Notes: generated by a model from the letters alone, not told the origin. 64,000 nt of DNA from Carposina sasakii (GCA_014607495.2 CP053175.1:496001-560000), one strand, 5' to 3'. Shown: positions 15,001 through 23,510, counted from the first letter of the stretch. Numbers and translations: made by a program.

Positions 15001-18000
15001 TTATAGTACGACGTGTTATTGGAGAATGCATTTAATGCGAAGGTCTTACGGTTGCGGTCGCGCTGCCTAAACCTAGTTATAAATGACAGCTTAGCCAATA
15101 GTGCCATTGCATCCACTCTGCCATGCACAATCTTGTGGAGGCAAGTCATTTCAGAACACTTGCGCCTGGACTCCAAAGATGTCATGTGGAATTTGGCTAG
15201 TCTCCCAGAATAGGATCGGAGACTGCGAACCAGACCAAGCATAGCACAGCATTCTAAGAAACTTTTTCTGGATATCTTCGATACGATCACTATGGACTAC
15301 ATAGAAAGGTGACCATACAACCGAGTTGTATTCCAGGATGGGCCTTATTATGGAATTAAATAGATAAACAAGACTATACACATTCTTGGTCACATTACTG
15401 GTCTCTAACTATGTGCCTCATAAAAAAGCTCAGGATCGCACAGCGAGCGATGGAGAGAGCTATGCTTGGGATCTCTCTGCGTGATCGAATCAGAAATGAG
15501 GAGATCCGCAGACGTACAAAGATCACCGACATAGCTGAACGGTCCAGCAAGCTGAAGTGGCAATGGGCAGGGCACATAGCTCGAAGAACTGATGGCCGAT
15601 GGAGTCGGAAAGTTCTAGAGTGGATACCACGTATCGGCAAGCGCAGCGTGGGAAGGCCACCCGCGAGGTGGACGGATGACCTGGCCAAGGTTGCGGGCGT
15701 CGGTTGGATGCAGGCTGCTTCCGACCGGTCGGAATGGAGGTTGTTGGGGGAGGCCTATGTCCAACAGTGGACTTCTCAGGGCTGTAAATGATGATACACA
15801 TTCTTGAAGTCCTTGGTGGCACGGGATATAAAACCAAGCAGCTGTGAACCACGTTTGGTGATATGATCATAATGCATATGGAAATTGAGTTTTGAATCAA
15901 ATATGACCCCCAAGTCCCTAGCAGAGCTCTCTTGTTTTAGGCTTATTCCCTGAAGTCGATAATCGGAAATTAACTTATTACTTTTCCGCGTAAAAGTGAC
16001 GACAAAGCACTTACCCACATTCAGGTACATTTTATTTTTTCTACACCAGTCATCAATAGACGTTAGATCCTGTTGGAGTTTCAGAGAATCTTCGTGGCTT
16101 CTGATAATTGAGTATACTTTAAAGTCATCAGCGTACAATAAACAGGGACATTTTAAATGCTCAACCAGATCGTTGATGAAGATGTTAAATAACAGAGGAC
16201 CCAAGTGTGAACCCTGAGGGACTCCAAAAGAAGTCATAAATGGCAATGATAGATGACCCCTAACGGCTACCAGTTGGCTTCTATGTGTGAGATAGGATTC
16301 TAACCAGCGAAGCAAGCTACCATGGATACCATAATGTGATAATTTGGCGCAAAGTACCGTGATTTACCTTGTCAAAGGCCTTTTAAAAATCTGTGTAGAT
16401 GGAGTCAACTTGATCGTTCTTAGCAAATGAAGAATCCTTATAAACTAATAAATTGCTAGTTGTAAATCTCTTGCCGACATGCTGATGCTCAGATAGAACA
16501 GAAGCAAAGTGGTTATAAAGTGTATAAAAGCTATTCAATCATGGACAACTGTCCAAAAACTGTTTGCAAGGTTTGAAAGACGATGATTGTGGTCTAAAAA
16601 TGAATGAGTTACTTGTCAAATGCCTTCTCTATGCCGATGACATGGTTTTGCTTGTCTTCGGAGGAGGAGTTGCAGGAGATGGTAACAAAAATGCATGGAT
16701 CATTTGAAAGTAAAGGTATGAAGATGAATGTAAGTAAGACGAAAGTGATGGTTTTTGAAAAGGACGAGGTAATGACGAATTGCAAAATAATGATTGGCGA
16801 AGAAAGATTGGAGCTAGTGACTGAGTTCGTGTATCTGGGGACTTTGTTTACAAGGGATGGTAAGCATAACAAAAATATTGTAAGGAGAGTGAATGCTAGG
16901 AATCGGGTGAATGGGGCACTTAAGTGGCCAGAAAGTGTCGCAAGCGGCACGTCTGGATGTTCATGGAGGTGTTTTGGTGCCGACTCTTATGTATGGAAGT
17001 GAAAGTTGGGTATGGCAGAAACCAAAACACCAAAGTCAAGTGAATGCAGTGGAAATGAGAGCAGTGGAAATGAGAGCATTGGGAAGTATGTGTGGAGTCA
17101 CTTTGAAAGATAGAAGAAATGGGGTGATCAGAAAGAAGTGTGGTATAAATGAGGACGTGGTGACGAAGATTGAGAAGGGTATGTTGAGGTTGAGGTGGTT
17201 TGGGCATGTGGAGAGAATGAGTGAAAGTAGACTGACAAAGAAAGTGTACAACGGAAGAGTGGATGGAAGGTTTGGAAGGGAAAGACCTCGCCGGACTTTC
17301 ACCGATCAAATTGGTGAAATCCTAAAGAAAGGTCAGGTCAAGAGTACCCTAAACCGACGAGCGTGCATGAAGAATATCATGAAAGTAGATGAAGCGAAAG
17401 AGGTGTGTCAGGATCGTAGCAAATGGAGATCCGTGATCTCTGCCTACCCCTACGGGAAAGAGGCATGATTATTATGTATGTATATATGTTAAATATTCTA
17501 TAATTGCACACTAAAATTAAACGTCTAGACTCACGTCACTGTGTTGTCCATTGCATTTGCACGGTCATAAAGAAAGAACAAGATGCAATGATACAAAATG
17601 TTCACTAACTTTTTATATTACCTATATATTATAACATATACTGGTAGCTTCACACAATTTTGTCCACATTAACCCTAGAGTGCATGTTATTTTTTGTTCC
17701 CAGATAACAGGAAATTCTATATTACTTATATGATGACTATCAGGGGCTGGCTCACCGATTACATGTCACTCAGAGAGCTATGGAAAGGTCAATGCTCGGA
17801 ATCTCGCGAATGGACAAAGTCCGAAACGAGATTATTCGGCAGAAGACCAAATTGACAGACATAGTCTCGAAATGTAGCAGACTGAAGTGGCAGTGGGCCG
17901 GCCACATCTGTCGTAGAATCGATGGACGGTGGAGTATACGGGTTCTCGAATGGAGACCGCGCCTTGGCAAGAGTAGCGTTGGGCGCCCTCCGGTCAGATG

Positions 18001-20597
18001 GACCGGTGACTCAAAGAGGACGGCTGGTAGTGACTGGATGGCAAAAACGGGAGATCGAGCCATGTGGCGTACACTGGGGGGGACTACGTCCAGCAGTGGA
18101 CTGCAATAGGCTAATGACGATGACGATGATGATGACTATGTTATACAAAGAACACACCCTCCAAGTTTCATGTATTCAGTCAGATTAGTGATTTAAGTTT
18201 TGAGATGATCTGTCCGTCTATCAGTCATTTGGGGCCAATATAAATAAATAGTTACATTAACCTAATCCAACACCATACTTAAAGTCATGCTTTGTGGGTA
18301 ACTAATTTACTGAAGAGTACTTATAAACAAAATAGATAATAATTATTTCTTATCAACATTTGTACCTCCTGCTCTGTAGCATGACCTGCGAAACACGACA
18401 TGATAAACCGATTTATCGATATTTAGCCTGTCAAAATACGATAAATATAGCCGCCAAGTTTTTTGTATAGAGACGATACGATATCGTTCGATACGATATC
18501 CACGACGCGTGGTCATGCTAGGGGGCTGGATTTCAAGACAGGACAAATACACCAATCAGGGGCTTCCTGAGTTAGAGGCCTCCAATTCAACTACCTAACG
18601 TAACCAGTACAAGAGGGATAGTTAATAGATCTTTAACCTTTTCTTAAACCTTGTTAAACCAACTCCTTTATCTACTTCCTTCATGTCCACAGTACAAATT
18701 AATGTTTGGCAATCAATCTGGTATATAGTCACCATTATAGAACTACAAAGGGTGTTTCAGTAAATAACAGGATAATCTGGAACATTGTTTATCTTGGAGT
18801 CTTTATTGATCCCTTCCTGAGATGGGGGTTTTCATGGTTTAAACTACCTTTCATTTTTGGCACGCATTTATCTAGTAGGTAGCAACATAAGTTGCTGATG
18901 TTGTTTGGATAATATACAATTTTCTTGTGCTTTATATTGAGTTTCATTTAACCAACTTGATTAAGGGAATTTACTTATGTGTCCATAGTTTGACTTTAAC
19001 ACTCTTTCCACCATAAATATGCTATGTTGGTGATAGCCTAGTGGTTAAGACGTGCACCTTCCAAGCGGGAGGCGTAAGTTCGATCGCAGTCACGGGCCTG
19101 TACCGATGAATTTATTTCATGTACAGATTTTAATGTTGCAAAATTGTCACTTAGCTCATGCCTTGGAAAGCACGTAAAACCGTTGGTCCTGTGCCTGATC
19201 TCTCTCCGGTCGTGTCGGCTTTCCATCCCATCGGACTATGAGAGTAACGGAATAGAGAGTGCATCTGTGTTTGCGCACACACTTGTGCTCTATAATATCT
19301 CCTGCGTACCTGGCCAAGCTCCGTAGAGATTGGTCACCTTGGCCGAAATACGATCGGAGATCATCATCATCATGCTATGTTGCAATGGATATGGTTGAAG
19401 TCCACCAATTTATAATATTTAGTGGATATCACACACATCTTAAGCAACAACCATAGCACATCTCTCCGTGGAAAGGCAGCCTTAACTTATTCACTGCTGC
19501 TCATTACATATTTGTGTTTCCTTAGTGTTCAAGAGGTGCCACCAAGACATATTTGTGTTTCTATTAATTGAACTGATTTCTGCATGCTAAAAAAATCTGC
19601 AGCAAATGTGTTTCTCTGTTTGGCATGTTGAAGATATATTTTCATCTTTTTTGCAGCAAACTAATAGAATAGAAGGTCTTAGTTTAGCCATTTGCCGTAT
19701 CAAAGATTACATTTCACTGCCCATGCTGACTTACTTTTTAGCAGAAAGAGATGTTCACCTTTCAGACACTATTTAAAATTAACTAACAAATAAGAAGTTG
19801 GTGCAAGGGATGCTTAATAAGCCAGGCTTATAGAAACTCATCATCTTCCTGCCCTGTTCCCATTTATTTGGGGTCAGCACAATATGTACTTTTCTTCCAT
19901 TCATCCCTACTATCCGTCATCGCATTGCTCACTCGCAGTACACAAATATCCTCTCTCACACAGTCCATCCAACATTTCTTTGGTCTACCTCTTCCTTTAT
20001 ATCCATCCACATTCATGCACAAATCTCTGTAAAATATGCCTTTCATTCCGTTGCTTTACATGCCCGTACCAAGACTTTGTAACTTGTCTGTGATCGGTGC
20101 AACTTTCAGACTTCCTCTTATATACTAATTTCTTATTTTATCCATTCTTGTAACTCCACACATCCATCTCAACATTCTCATCTCACTTACATCTCGCTTA
20201 TAGAAACTAATAACAGTTAATTAATTGGATAAGTGGGAGTTACAGATAACAAAGTATGACCACAAAGGTTACTTGAATAGTTCACCGAGGACAAGTTGCA
20301 TACTTTTGTTGGTAGTTCATATTATTAGGGATTACCTAAGTGGCTAGTAAAAATATGTGATAATGTGTGTGATGTCACCACGACGTAGGTAGTATTCTAG
20401 ATTTCGTATTAAGTATGCTCCAGAGGGAATCTTATATGTGTTTACATTGGCGACATAACACCATGCATGGGATACCAAATAGTGTAAATAAGATGTATTA
20501 AGTTCAGTAATTATGGCTTCAATAAACAATAACTCGCGCGCAGCATAGAACCTACCTTGGTTTCGTGAATACAAGACAAATTGTTAAAATTATCCAT
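1..20597 (-). CDS. RhoGEF2: PDZ-RhoGEF (RhoGEF2 / ARHGEF11-12 type), 5' part
   Basis: Rho guanine-nucleotide exchange factor that acts at the cell cortex downstream of G-alpha-12/13 to activate Rho and actomyosin contraction (known for the family). Seven exons are visible, in coding order: 20556-20597, 9726-9816, 7382-7525, 6926-7005, 3974-4064, 3546-3652 and 1-90 (cut by the window edge). All borders are GT-AG and phases match (0, 1, 1, 0, 1, 0). Exons 2 and 3 form a PDZ domain: carboxylate loop GYGMKVSGD, then NPVYVQSVKEHGAA, the GDRILRVD strand and a helix with HQQVVQMIK. Exons 5 and 6 encode the charged coiled coil (IRMMLEKEQKYVK, then KRKQLDLERAEK) that follows the PDZ in ARHGEF11/12. 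The RGS-like, DH and PH domains must lie left of the window. The first intron is 10.7 kb and packed with mobile elements. A different PDZ protein is possible, but the PDZ-then-coil order favours RhoGEF2. Confidence 0.85.
91..1179. other. RhoGEF2 intron, nothing recognised
   Basis: GC-rich for about 150 bases and then AT-rich. A GC-rich patch near 610-760 resembles a repeat fragment but was not assigned. No coding exon in the required phase was found. Confidence 0.5.
1180..1559 (+). mobile_element. MITE, ACAGGATG family, copy 1
   Basis: Ends are inverted (ACAGGATGTTTTTTTG at the left, CAAAAATCATCCTGT at the right). The interior shares CTCAACTTTGGACCCTAATA and CATCAAATAAAGTAAGTTTA with copies near 4.3, 21.9, 45.9, 52.7, 54.7 and 62.3 kb. 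Non-autonomous, no open reading frame. Confidence 0.8.
2023..2297. mobile_element. Foldback MITE
   Basis: Two arms of roughly 90-100 bases are inverted copies around a short loop (left about 2023-2130, right about 2187-2297). Shared landmarks are ACGAAACTAGGTAGGTAAAA and GGACCAACTCCGAAATATT. A single-arm relative lies at about 55.69-55.80 kb. Confidence 0.75.
2346..2532 (+). mobile_element. hAT-like MITE with 8-bp target duplication
   Basis: 187 bp with CAGGGGTTCCCAAAC at the left end and TTTGGGAACCACTG at the right. Flanked by the exact 8-bp duplication ACTTAGAC (2338-2345 and 2533-2540). The same element is at 11241-11417. Confidence 0.9.
2770..3043 (-). mobile_element. RTE-tailed short element, antisense
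   Basis: Starts with a (TCA)n tail and the block CCTATTGCAGTCCACTGCTG shared with RTE 3' ends, followed by an about 200-bp body ending near GGCACCACGCGGCCA. Other copies: 11.5, 13.6, 35.5, 44.4, 52.6 and 55.0 kb. Likely a SINE mobilised by an RTE LINE. Confidence 0.75.
3546..3652 (-). CDS. RhoGEF2: RhoGEF2 exon 6, coiled coil
   Basis: 107 nt from a CAG acceptor to CAG/GTAAAT. Encodes NEIAKVPDKRKQLDLERAEK followed by NCSQFQSEICAILAGQ, continuing the coiled coil in phase. Leaves in phase 0. Confidence 0.83.
3780..3945 (-). mobile_element. Helitron-like fragment
   Basis: Contains the reverse of the common lepidopteran block (AAATCGGTTCAGTAGTTT, then CACACAGATAGA and AAGTTACTTTCGCATC). Related to the element at 12.77-13.35 kb. 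Ends not resolved. Confidence 0.45.
3974..4064 (-). CDS. RhoGEF2: RhoGEF2 exon 5, coiled coil
   Basis: 91 nt after acceptor TTTTTCAG. Encodes a charged helix containing KQLEESKVRTIRMMLEKEQK. This lines up with the NQKVEILRKMLQKEQE helix recalled after the PDZ of ARHGEF12. Leaves in phase 1 at GTAAGT. Confidence 0.85.
4135..4318. repeat. Dispersed repeat, 'GGAGATGCAGCTGATG' family
   Basis: Shares GGAAGGAGATGCAGCTGATG and AATGAAGCCCCGCATCAGCA with copies at about 6.54-6.67 and 52.18-52.30 kb (a fragment also near 50.37 kb). Type of element not known. Confidence 0.55.
4319..5174 (+). mobile_element. MITE, ACAGGATG family, copy 2, split by a foldback insertion
   Basis: Same family as 1180-1559. 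The left end (4319-4360) and the remainder (4838-5174) are separated by a nested element at 4361-4837 with a duplicated target. Confidence 0.8.
4361..4837. mobile_element. Foldback element nested in a MITE
   Basis: About 477 bp with two inverted arms of about 100 bases (4410-4513 and 4733-4832; landmarks GGGCCCTACACCCTCCACTG and CGCAATTATGAGTTATCAGA). The flanks repeat AAAGGGTATGTA (4349-4360 and 4838-4849), a duplication of up to 12 bp. Relatives at 42.06-42.26 and 47.44-47.66 kb. Confidence 0.8.
5177..5800. mobile_element. Long-terminal-inverted-repeat MITE
   Basis: Terminal inverted repeats of about 90 bases: ACAGTGTGTCCGGGATAAAG at the left, and at the right the reverse of ACAGTGTATCTGGAATAGAG. 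Both arms hold TGTACACTTCATTTTATCGA and CATGTGGGGGTCTAA. No coding potential. Confidence 0.8.
6245..6412 (+). mobile_element. hAT-like MITE, CAGTGGCGTAAC family
   Basis: 168 bp, ends CAGTGGCGTAAC / GTTACGCCACTG, flanked by the exact 8-bp duplication TTTGTCCG (6237-6244 and 6413-6420). Confidence 0.92.
6540..6670. repeat. Dispersed repeat, 'GGAGATGCAGCTGATG' family
   Basis: Second copy of the 4.13-4.32 kb repeat (GCTAGCTCATCGCC, then GGAAGGAGATGCAGCTGATG). Confidence 0.5.
6926..7005 (-). CDS. RhoGEF2: RhoGEF2 exon 4
   Basis: 80 nt, acceptor TTTTGCAG, donor GTAAGT-like. Enters in phase 1 and leaves in phase 0. Encodes ANPSTILTVQQNTSRLK and then a proline-rich stretch (PITAPVPVN), the PDZ exit and linker. 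Confidence 0.8.
7183..7312 (-). mobile_element. tRNA-headed SINE (family B), partial
   Basis: Read on the minus strand it begins with a tRNA-like head (CTGCCTACGACGCCATAGG) and a B-box-like region around CGAATCCCGGTAGTTGC. Fuller copies at 9838-10030, 10670-10850 and 45126-45275. Confidence 0.6.
7382..7525 (-). CDS. RhoGEF2: RhoGEF2 exon 3, PDZ core
   Basis: 144 nt between a CAG acceptor and a GTGAGT donor. Encodes GDNPVYVQSVKEHGAA, RAGLRAGDRILRVD and the PDZ alpha-B helix HQQVVQMIK. This is the most diagnostic exon and closely resembles the PDZ of ARHGEF11/12. GC-rich third codon positions contrast with the AT-rich introns. Confidence 0.92.
7575..7728 (-). mobile_element. RTE LINE 3' tail, antisense
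   Basis: Reverse strand encodes the end of an RTE ORF (WTDDLK-, DWMAKTGD-like) and then the CAGTGGACTGCAATAGGC tail. Strongly 5'-truncated. Confidence 0.65.
7765..8030 (-). mobile_element. tRNA-headed SINE (family A), antisense
   Basis: Carries the family A body (AAATCTGTACATGAAATAAA, GGCCCGTGACTGGGGATCGA). The best copy is at 19028-19375. Confidence 0.7.
8038..8320 (+). mobile_element. Helitron-like non-autonomous element
   Basis: Starts TCTATACATATAAT and ends CTAG, with a GGACG...CGTCC hairpin just before the end. Flanked by A on the left and T on the right. Near-identical copies at 45458-45772 and 56801-57114 obey the same rules. Confidence 0.8.
8321..9054. other. Intron sequence, nothing recognised
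   Basis: Mixed-composition intron 2 sequence of RhoGEF2. No exon in phase and no repeat with clear ends. Confidence 0.5.
9055..9375 (-). mobile_element. tRNA-headed SINE (family A), antisense
   Basis: Full-length reverse copy of the 19.0 kb SINE. The tRNA-like head (box A-like CTAAAACTTGCACC reversed, B-box around GTTCGATCCCAG) is at the right end. Confidence 0.75.
9726..9816 (-). CDS. RhoGEF2: RhoGEF2 exon 2, first half of PDZ
   Basis: Acceptor TTTGCAG, then 91 nt encoding VMLGATSGGEEVLTVTVQ followed by the PDZ carboxylate-binding loop GYGMKVS. The exon ends in phase 1 at donor GTGAGT. The missing glycine bases are completed by the next exon. Confidence 0.88.
9838..10030 (-). mobile_element. 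tRNA-headed SINE (family B), antisense
   Basis: Minus strand shows CTGCCTGCGACGCCATATAT and the B-box GGGTTTGAATCCCGGTAGG. Tail side has CTTAGTCCCACACTAAGATC. Lies directly upstream of RhoGEF2 exon 2. Confidence 0.75.
10670..10850 (-). mobile_element. tRNA-headed SINE (family B), antisense
   Basis: Copy of the 9.84 kb SINE with the same GGGTTCGAATCCCGGTAGG B-box on the minus strand. Confidence 0.75.
11241..11417 (+). mobile_element. hAT-like MITE with 8-bp target duplication
   Basis: Second copy of the 2346-2532 MITE. Flanked by CCCTAGGG (11233-11240 and 11418-11425), an exact 8-bp duplication that is also palindromic. Confidence 0.9.
11478..11806 (+). mobile_element. RTE-tailed short element
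   Basis: Plus-oriented copy of the 2.77 kb element. Body GGGAGGTGGGCAGCAGCGCC, then the tail block ending GCAATAGGCTGATGA. Confidence 0.7.
12317..12500 (+). mobile_element. Helitron-like fragment ending CTAG
   Basis: Contains GAACGCGCTAATCTCAGGAA, then ACGCGGACGAAGTCGTGGGC, and ends CTAG before T. Partial relative at 57226-57372. Confidence 0.6.
12560..12771 (+). repeat. Dispersed repeat, 'CAGAAGTGGCACCATGTGG' family
   Basis: Shares GGTCTTGGTGTTTTGTAGGC and AAAATTGGTCAGAAGTGGCA with copies at 22312-22412, 51125-51320, 57640-57865 and 63148-63226. Type not known. Confidence 0.6.
12772..13345 (+). mobile_element. Microsatellite-associated Helitron-like element
   Basis: Starts near AATATTATAAATGCGAAAG, followed by a (TCTG)n tract at 12788-12819 and CGCAACCGATTTTGATGAAA. 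It later carries TAGGCTACTTTTTATCCC, as in the 8.0 kb element. The expected 3' end is missing (breaks off after CTGCAGTCCAC). Confidence 0.6.
13648..13905 (-). mobile_element. RTE-tailed short element, antisense
   Basis: Diverged copy of the 2.77 kb element (CATCAGCCTATAGAAG, CACCACGCTGGGCAGGCGAG). Confidence 0.65.
13906..14319. other. GTCG-rich stretch and unassigned intron
   Basis: 13.92-14.05 kb is dense in short TGTCG / GCGACT words, giving a quasi-repetitive GC-rich patch unlike its surroundings. No coding or element assignment. Confidence 0.4.
14638..16529 (-). mobile_element. Middle LINE of the nest (Jockey/CR1-like), antisense
   Basis: The reverse strand encodes a non-LTR reverse transcriptase. 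Its pieces are a fragment with KAFDKVNHG, then FGVPQGSHLGPLLF, LLYADDFKV and ARDLGVIFDSKLNF, and after an interruption SIIRPILEYNSVVW. The element ends in an AAATAAATAAAT tail at its left edge (about 14638-14656). Flanked by GCTATT on both sides (14632-14637 and 16530-16535). Removing it rejoins the outer LINE's reading frame. Confidence 0.8.
15389..15794 (+). mobile_element. Innermost RTE LINE 3' fragment
   Basis: 406 bp encoding the RTE C-terminus ([44 protein letters not shown]) and ending TGTAAATGATGA. Flanked by the exact 12-bp duplication TACACATTCTTG (15377-15388 and 15795-15806). It interrupts the middle LINE between its RATKDFKN and VYSLVYLF segments, so it is the youngest of the three. 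Confidence 0.9.
17740..18140 (+). mobile_element. RTE LINE 3' tail
   Basis: 5'-truncated copy encoding MERSMLGISRMDKVRNE, KWQWAGHICRR and GRPPVRWTGD, followed by CAGCAGTGGACTGCAATAGG and a GATGAC-rich tail. Frame largely open, so relatively young. Confidence 0.8.
18141..19027. other. Intron sequence, nothing recognised
   Basis: AT-rich intron 1 of RhoGEF2 with no coding signal and no element with clear ends. Confidence 0.5.
19028..19375 (+). mobile_element. tRNA-headed SINE (family A), best copy
   Basis: Begins GGTGATAGCCTAGTGGTTAA (A-box-like) and AGTTCGATCGCAGTC (B-box-like), then the family body, and ends in (ATC)n. Pol III-type internal promoter layout. Other copies at 7.77-8.03 and 9.06-9.38 kb. 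Confidence 0.8.
19830..20220 (-). mobile_element. LINE 3' fragment (RTE-like), antisense
   Basis: Minus strand encodes YKGRGRPKKCWMDCV, AMTDSRDEWKK and TYCADPK, the standard C-terminal tail of lepidopteran endonuclease-RT elements. Upstream remainder is frameshifted. Confidence 0.7.
20556..20597 (-). CDS. RhoGEF2: RhoGEF2 first coding exon
   Basis: An ATG at 20597-20595 opens 14 codons (MDNFNNLSCIHETK) that end exactly at a consensus donor (AAG then GTAGGT). The phase is 0, as needed by the next exon at 9816. Chosen as the start because the frame is open and the donor is strong; an alternative start in another first exon cannot be excluded. Confidence 0.65.
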
Positions 20598-21010
20598 CTC
20601 TGTCTGACCTATAGAACAGCTGAATGAATTTAACGAAACAAAATATACTTGTCTGTCAAAACTTTACGAATATTTTAAAGTGTTTTAAATACTTGGAAAA
20701 GTTTAATGGGGCATATTTCAATAAAATTTAAGTAAAAATAGATCGTACGTACCGTAGTTAGGTCAACATAAACAAGAAACTGTTGTTGGACAAAGAAATA
20801 GTGATGATAACAAGGCACAATCACACAATCACTTTTTAATTTGTCTCATTTCATAAAAACAACCACTGGAAAAACGACAGATAAAATACACAGAAACTAC
20901 GATTACACAAAGAAGATTATCGTATAGAACACGAATGTTTATTTACATCGATGAACTCAAAGCATTACGACAAGACGTCTATCGTGTCCGTAAAGTCGAC
21001 GTACGGCCAT
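20598..21010 (-). promoter_or_regulatory. RhoGEF2: Probable RhoGEF2 5' UTR and promoter region
   Basis: Lies directly upstream of the RhoGEF2 start codon. AT-rich near the ATG, with a more CpG-containing patch at about 20970-21010. Placement is by inference from the start exon; no TSS motif could be fixed. Confidence 0.4.
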
Positions 21011-21935
21011 TTTGGTTATTTTGGTATTGCAATAGCAAATAAATAAATAGATAGTCCATAATCCACTTTTTGTTCATACTAAAACAACCTTGAAGAGGTT
21101 GAACTTATTTTATTCAAGAGTAAGTAGGTATAGGTATTCCATAGTTTTATCAAATCGTTAAGCAGAGATTATAATATTACGAGCAGTCACTTTTGTTTTC
21201 CTTACTTTTATTGTTTGATGTCTTGGCAGTATACTTATACGTGATCTCATTATCGTGATATTTTTGTAAAATAAAATAACAGGTGTTGCCATAATTATAA
21301 AAATTCCATCGAATAGGACGAAATCATATTTTTCTCTGACATCAGTGATCTCCAAATAGTAATTAATTATTTCATTTATGGCAACGGTGGGTTGTAGTCC
21401 AGTCAACGAGAAAATCATTTGTGCAGAGATTCAACAATAATACCTCTGTCGCTGAAACTCTGCAGGCTTTACGATTGACAAAGAATCCAGGATTTTTTCG
21501 CTTTAGAACTTTGTTTTTTTTTTTTGCCCAAAAAAATACGTATAGATCACTGCGAAAAATCACTGCGCTTCCTTATCCTATATTAAATTTTACTAAATTC
21601 CTTTAGTATATGTCAGGATATATAATAATAATAATTATACCTACTTAGATAAATAATCAAATCCAAGAATATTTCCATTTCGGAGAACCACAACTTTTAG
21701 TAGAAATAAGAAAATTATAGTAGAAATAAGGTAATTTGCAATTTGTGGCTCTCTGAAATCAAAATATTCCTAAATTCTATTATTTATCTACCTATGTGAT
21801 TATTAATAAATCCTGTCACATACTGAAGGAATTTCGGACAGAGAAATTTTCCGCAGCGATCTGCATGCGACTTAAGTTCAAAATCGAAAAAATCCTGCAT
21901 TCTTTAATAATCTTATATAACTTCAGTTTATACAT
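21011..21935. other. Intergenic, nothing recognised
   Basis: AT-rich sequence left of a MITE. Near 21.67-21.77 kb a short inverted pair (AATATTTCCATTTCGGAGAA against TCTGAAATCAAAATATTCC) suggests a decayed foldback. Confidence 0.45.
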
Positions 21936-22305
21936 ACAGAATGTTTTTTTGTGGCCACCTTTAACGAAGGGTACGTACTCTATACATCAAATAAAGTAAG
22001 TTTATGCAAAAAAAAACTGGGGAAAAAAATCATTTTTTTTTTATTACTTGATCTGGCGAAATTTATAGTGTCTAGTGTTTATGTTAGTTTTTTTATAGAC
22101 AGATATTAATTATTTCTCGTGAAAAAATCTTGCTACGCGCGTCTATGTGCATTTATGCAGAAAAACGCAGTCTATTTACTCAACTTTGGACCCTAATATT
22201 TTGGAAACCAGACACTCCCAGGTATGCTTCCATGGAGAAAAATGATCGTGATGATGAGGAGATTCCGTAGTTTTCGGGAACGTTGACGACCAAAAATCAC
22301 CCTGT
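21936..22305 (+). mobile_element. MITE, ACAGGATG family, copy 3
   Basis: ACAGAATGTTTTTTTGTGGC at the left, AAAAATCACCCTGT at the right. Interior as in copy 1. Confidence 0.8.
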
Positions 22306-22311
22306 ATAATC

Positions 22312-22412
22312 AAGCCTTTATCCCTTACGGGGTAGGCAGAGCACCAAGAGCCGATAGGACCACATGGTGCCACTTCTGACCAATTTTGAGGGTATAGTTG
22401 AGATGTTCTTCA
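22312..22412 (-). repeat. Dispersed repeat, 'CAGAAGTGGCACCATGTGG' family, partial
   Basis: Reverse copy of the 12.56 kb repeat (GGTAGGCAGAGCACCAAGAG), abutting the MITE. Confidence 0.6.
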
Positions 22413-22599
22413 CTTTCAAATGCGTTTACAGCCTAATGCGTGCGCGGAGAAAAGGCCTGATTTCCATGGAAAAGACCTGAGATTTTATACAGTTTATAAA
22501 TTTTCTCTCAAAAACGTATTATTATCGTTTTACACACTACGGATCTAGCTCACGCGTTGCAACTTGCAAAGCGGCGCTGGGCGGGGTTGTTACCAAAAG

Positions 22600-23050
22600 A
22601 TTAAGTATTTTTAGTTTGTTTCACTTGGATAAGTCCCCTCGTCCTCCTCCTCATGGAGAGCTCAACCACCTGAGGCGTACTAGTGGGACCCCAACCCAAG
22701 TTCCGCCTCCCACCTCCAATTAGAGTGGACCTATTGACCACCCAGGCCTCTCCGTTTCAACTGTTCCTGCGCGTTCAGTCGGAACAGAGAGGCCTGCCAC
22801 ATCGTGGTCCCTGGACACCTGAACAACAACCACGCACTCCCCTCTTTGGGGAGTCTCCGTGTTGCGAGCCATTGCTGGCCCGCGTTAGGGCCGTCCAAAG
22901 CCCCTCTGTATGCAGAGGGACCGGACAGCTCCCTCCTCTGAGTGAAATTGGTCCGCGAGGGCACTAAGGCCCCAACCCACCGGCCGGTGCCAAGCCGGTG
23001 GCCCCCTATCCGCCACCTGAGGACGAGCCACATTCCGGTATTTATCACCC
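22600..23050. other. GC-rich island of unknown origin
   Basis: About 450 bases far richer in GC than the flanks, containing CCGGCCGGTGCCAAGCCGG and repeated CCACCTGAGG motifs at its two ends. Both strands have an open frame of 90-105 codons, but neither resembles a known domain. It could be a retroelement UTR fragment; origin not established. Confidence 0.4.
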
Positions 23051-23510
23051 AGTGGAGGTAGGTAGGTACATACCTAACTTATCTACCATATAAAATCATT
23101 TAATAAAATCACTTCACGTCACTACAAGTCATTTTAACAAATAAATTTTGGTATTAACCAAAAATAACACCAGCTCATTTCGCCAAATCGTAAGAAAATC
23201 ATATTGTTCTATTACAATCAAACGTTAGGTAATGTACACTTTATACAGTCAGATCAGATTGGCAAAATTAGTTATCCAATGATACCTCTCAAGCCCAAAT
23301 GCAACGAGCGAGATAGAACGTGCCACATTAAAATAAATACATACAAATTTAAATACACTCAAAAAACATAACCCTCTTTCTGGCGCAATCGGTAATAAAA
23401 CTCGGCAATTTCGATTTAAAAGACAGCAACTCAAAATTTGATATTCATGAATGTTGGTTCCAGGCCAGTAACATTTATTAATAAAAAAGAAATGAACGTG
23501 TAACCTAAAC
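23051..23510. other. Intergenic, nothing recognised
   Basis: AT-rich, no coding or repeat assignment. Confidence 0.4.

Larger units (their letters stand above)
14320..17490 (+). mobile_element. Outer LINE of a three-level nest (RTE-like), split
   Basis: 5'-truncated endonuclease-reverse transcriptase relic. The left part (to 14637) encodes TDQVFSLRCIAEKF, FIDLEKAYDRV and KGVRQGCVASPWLF. The right part (from 16536) resumes the same RT palm with CLLYADDMVLL, EFVYLGTLF and the C-terminal LRWFGHVERM region, with several frameshifts. The break falls inside the RT domain where the second LINE inserted. The 3' end reaches GTATGTATATATG near 17490. Not functional. Confidence 0.8.

Noticed and set aside
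22683..23048. Proline-rich open frames of 95-105 codons on both strands
   Set aside because: GC-rich sequence gives long open frames by chance. No splice context, start context or recognisable domain.
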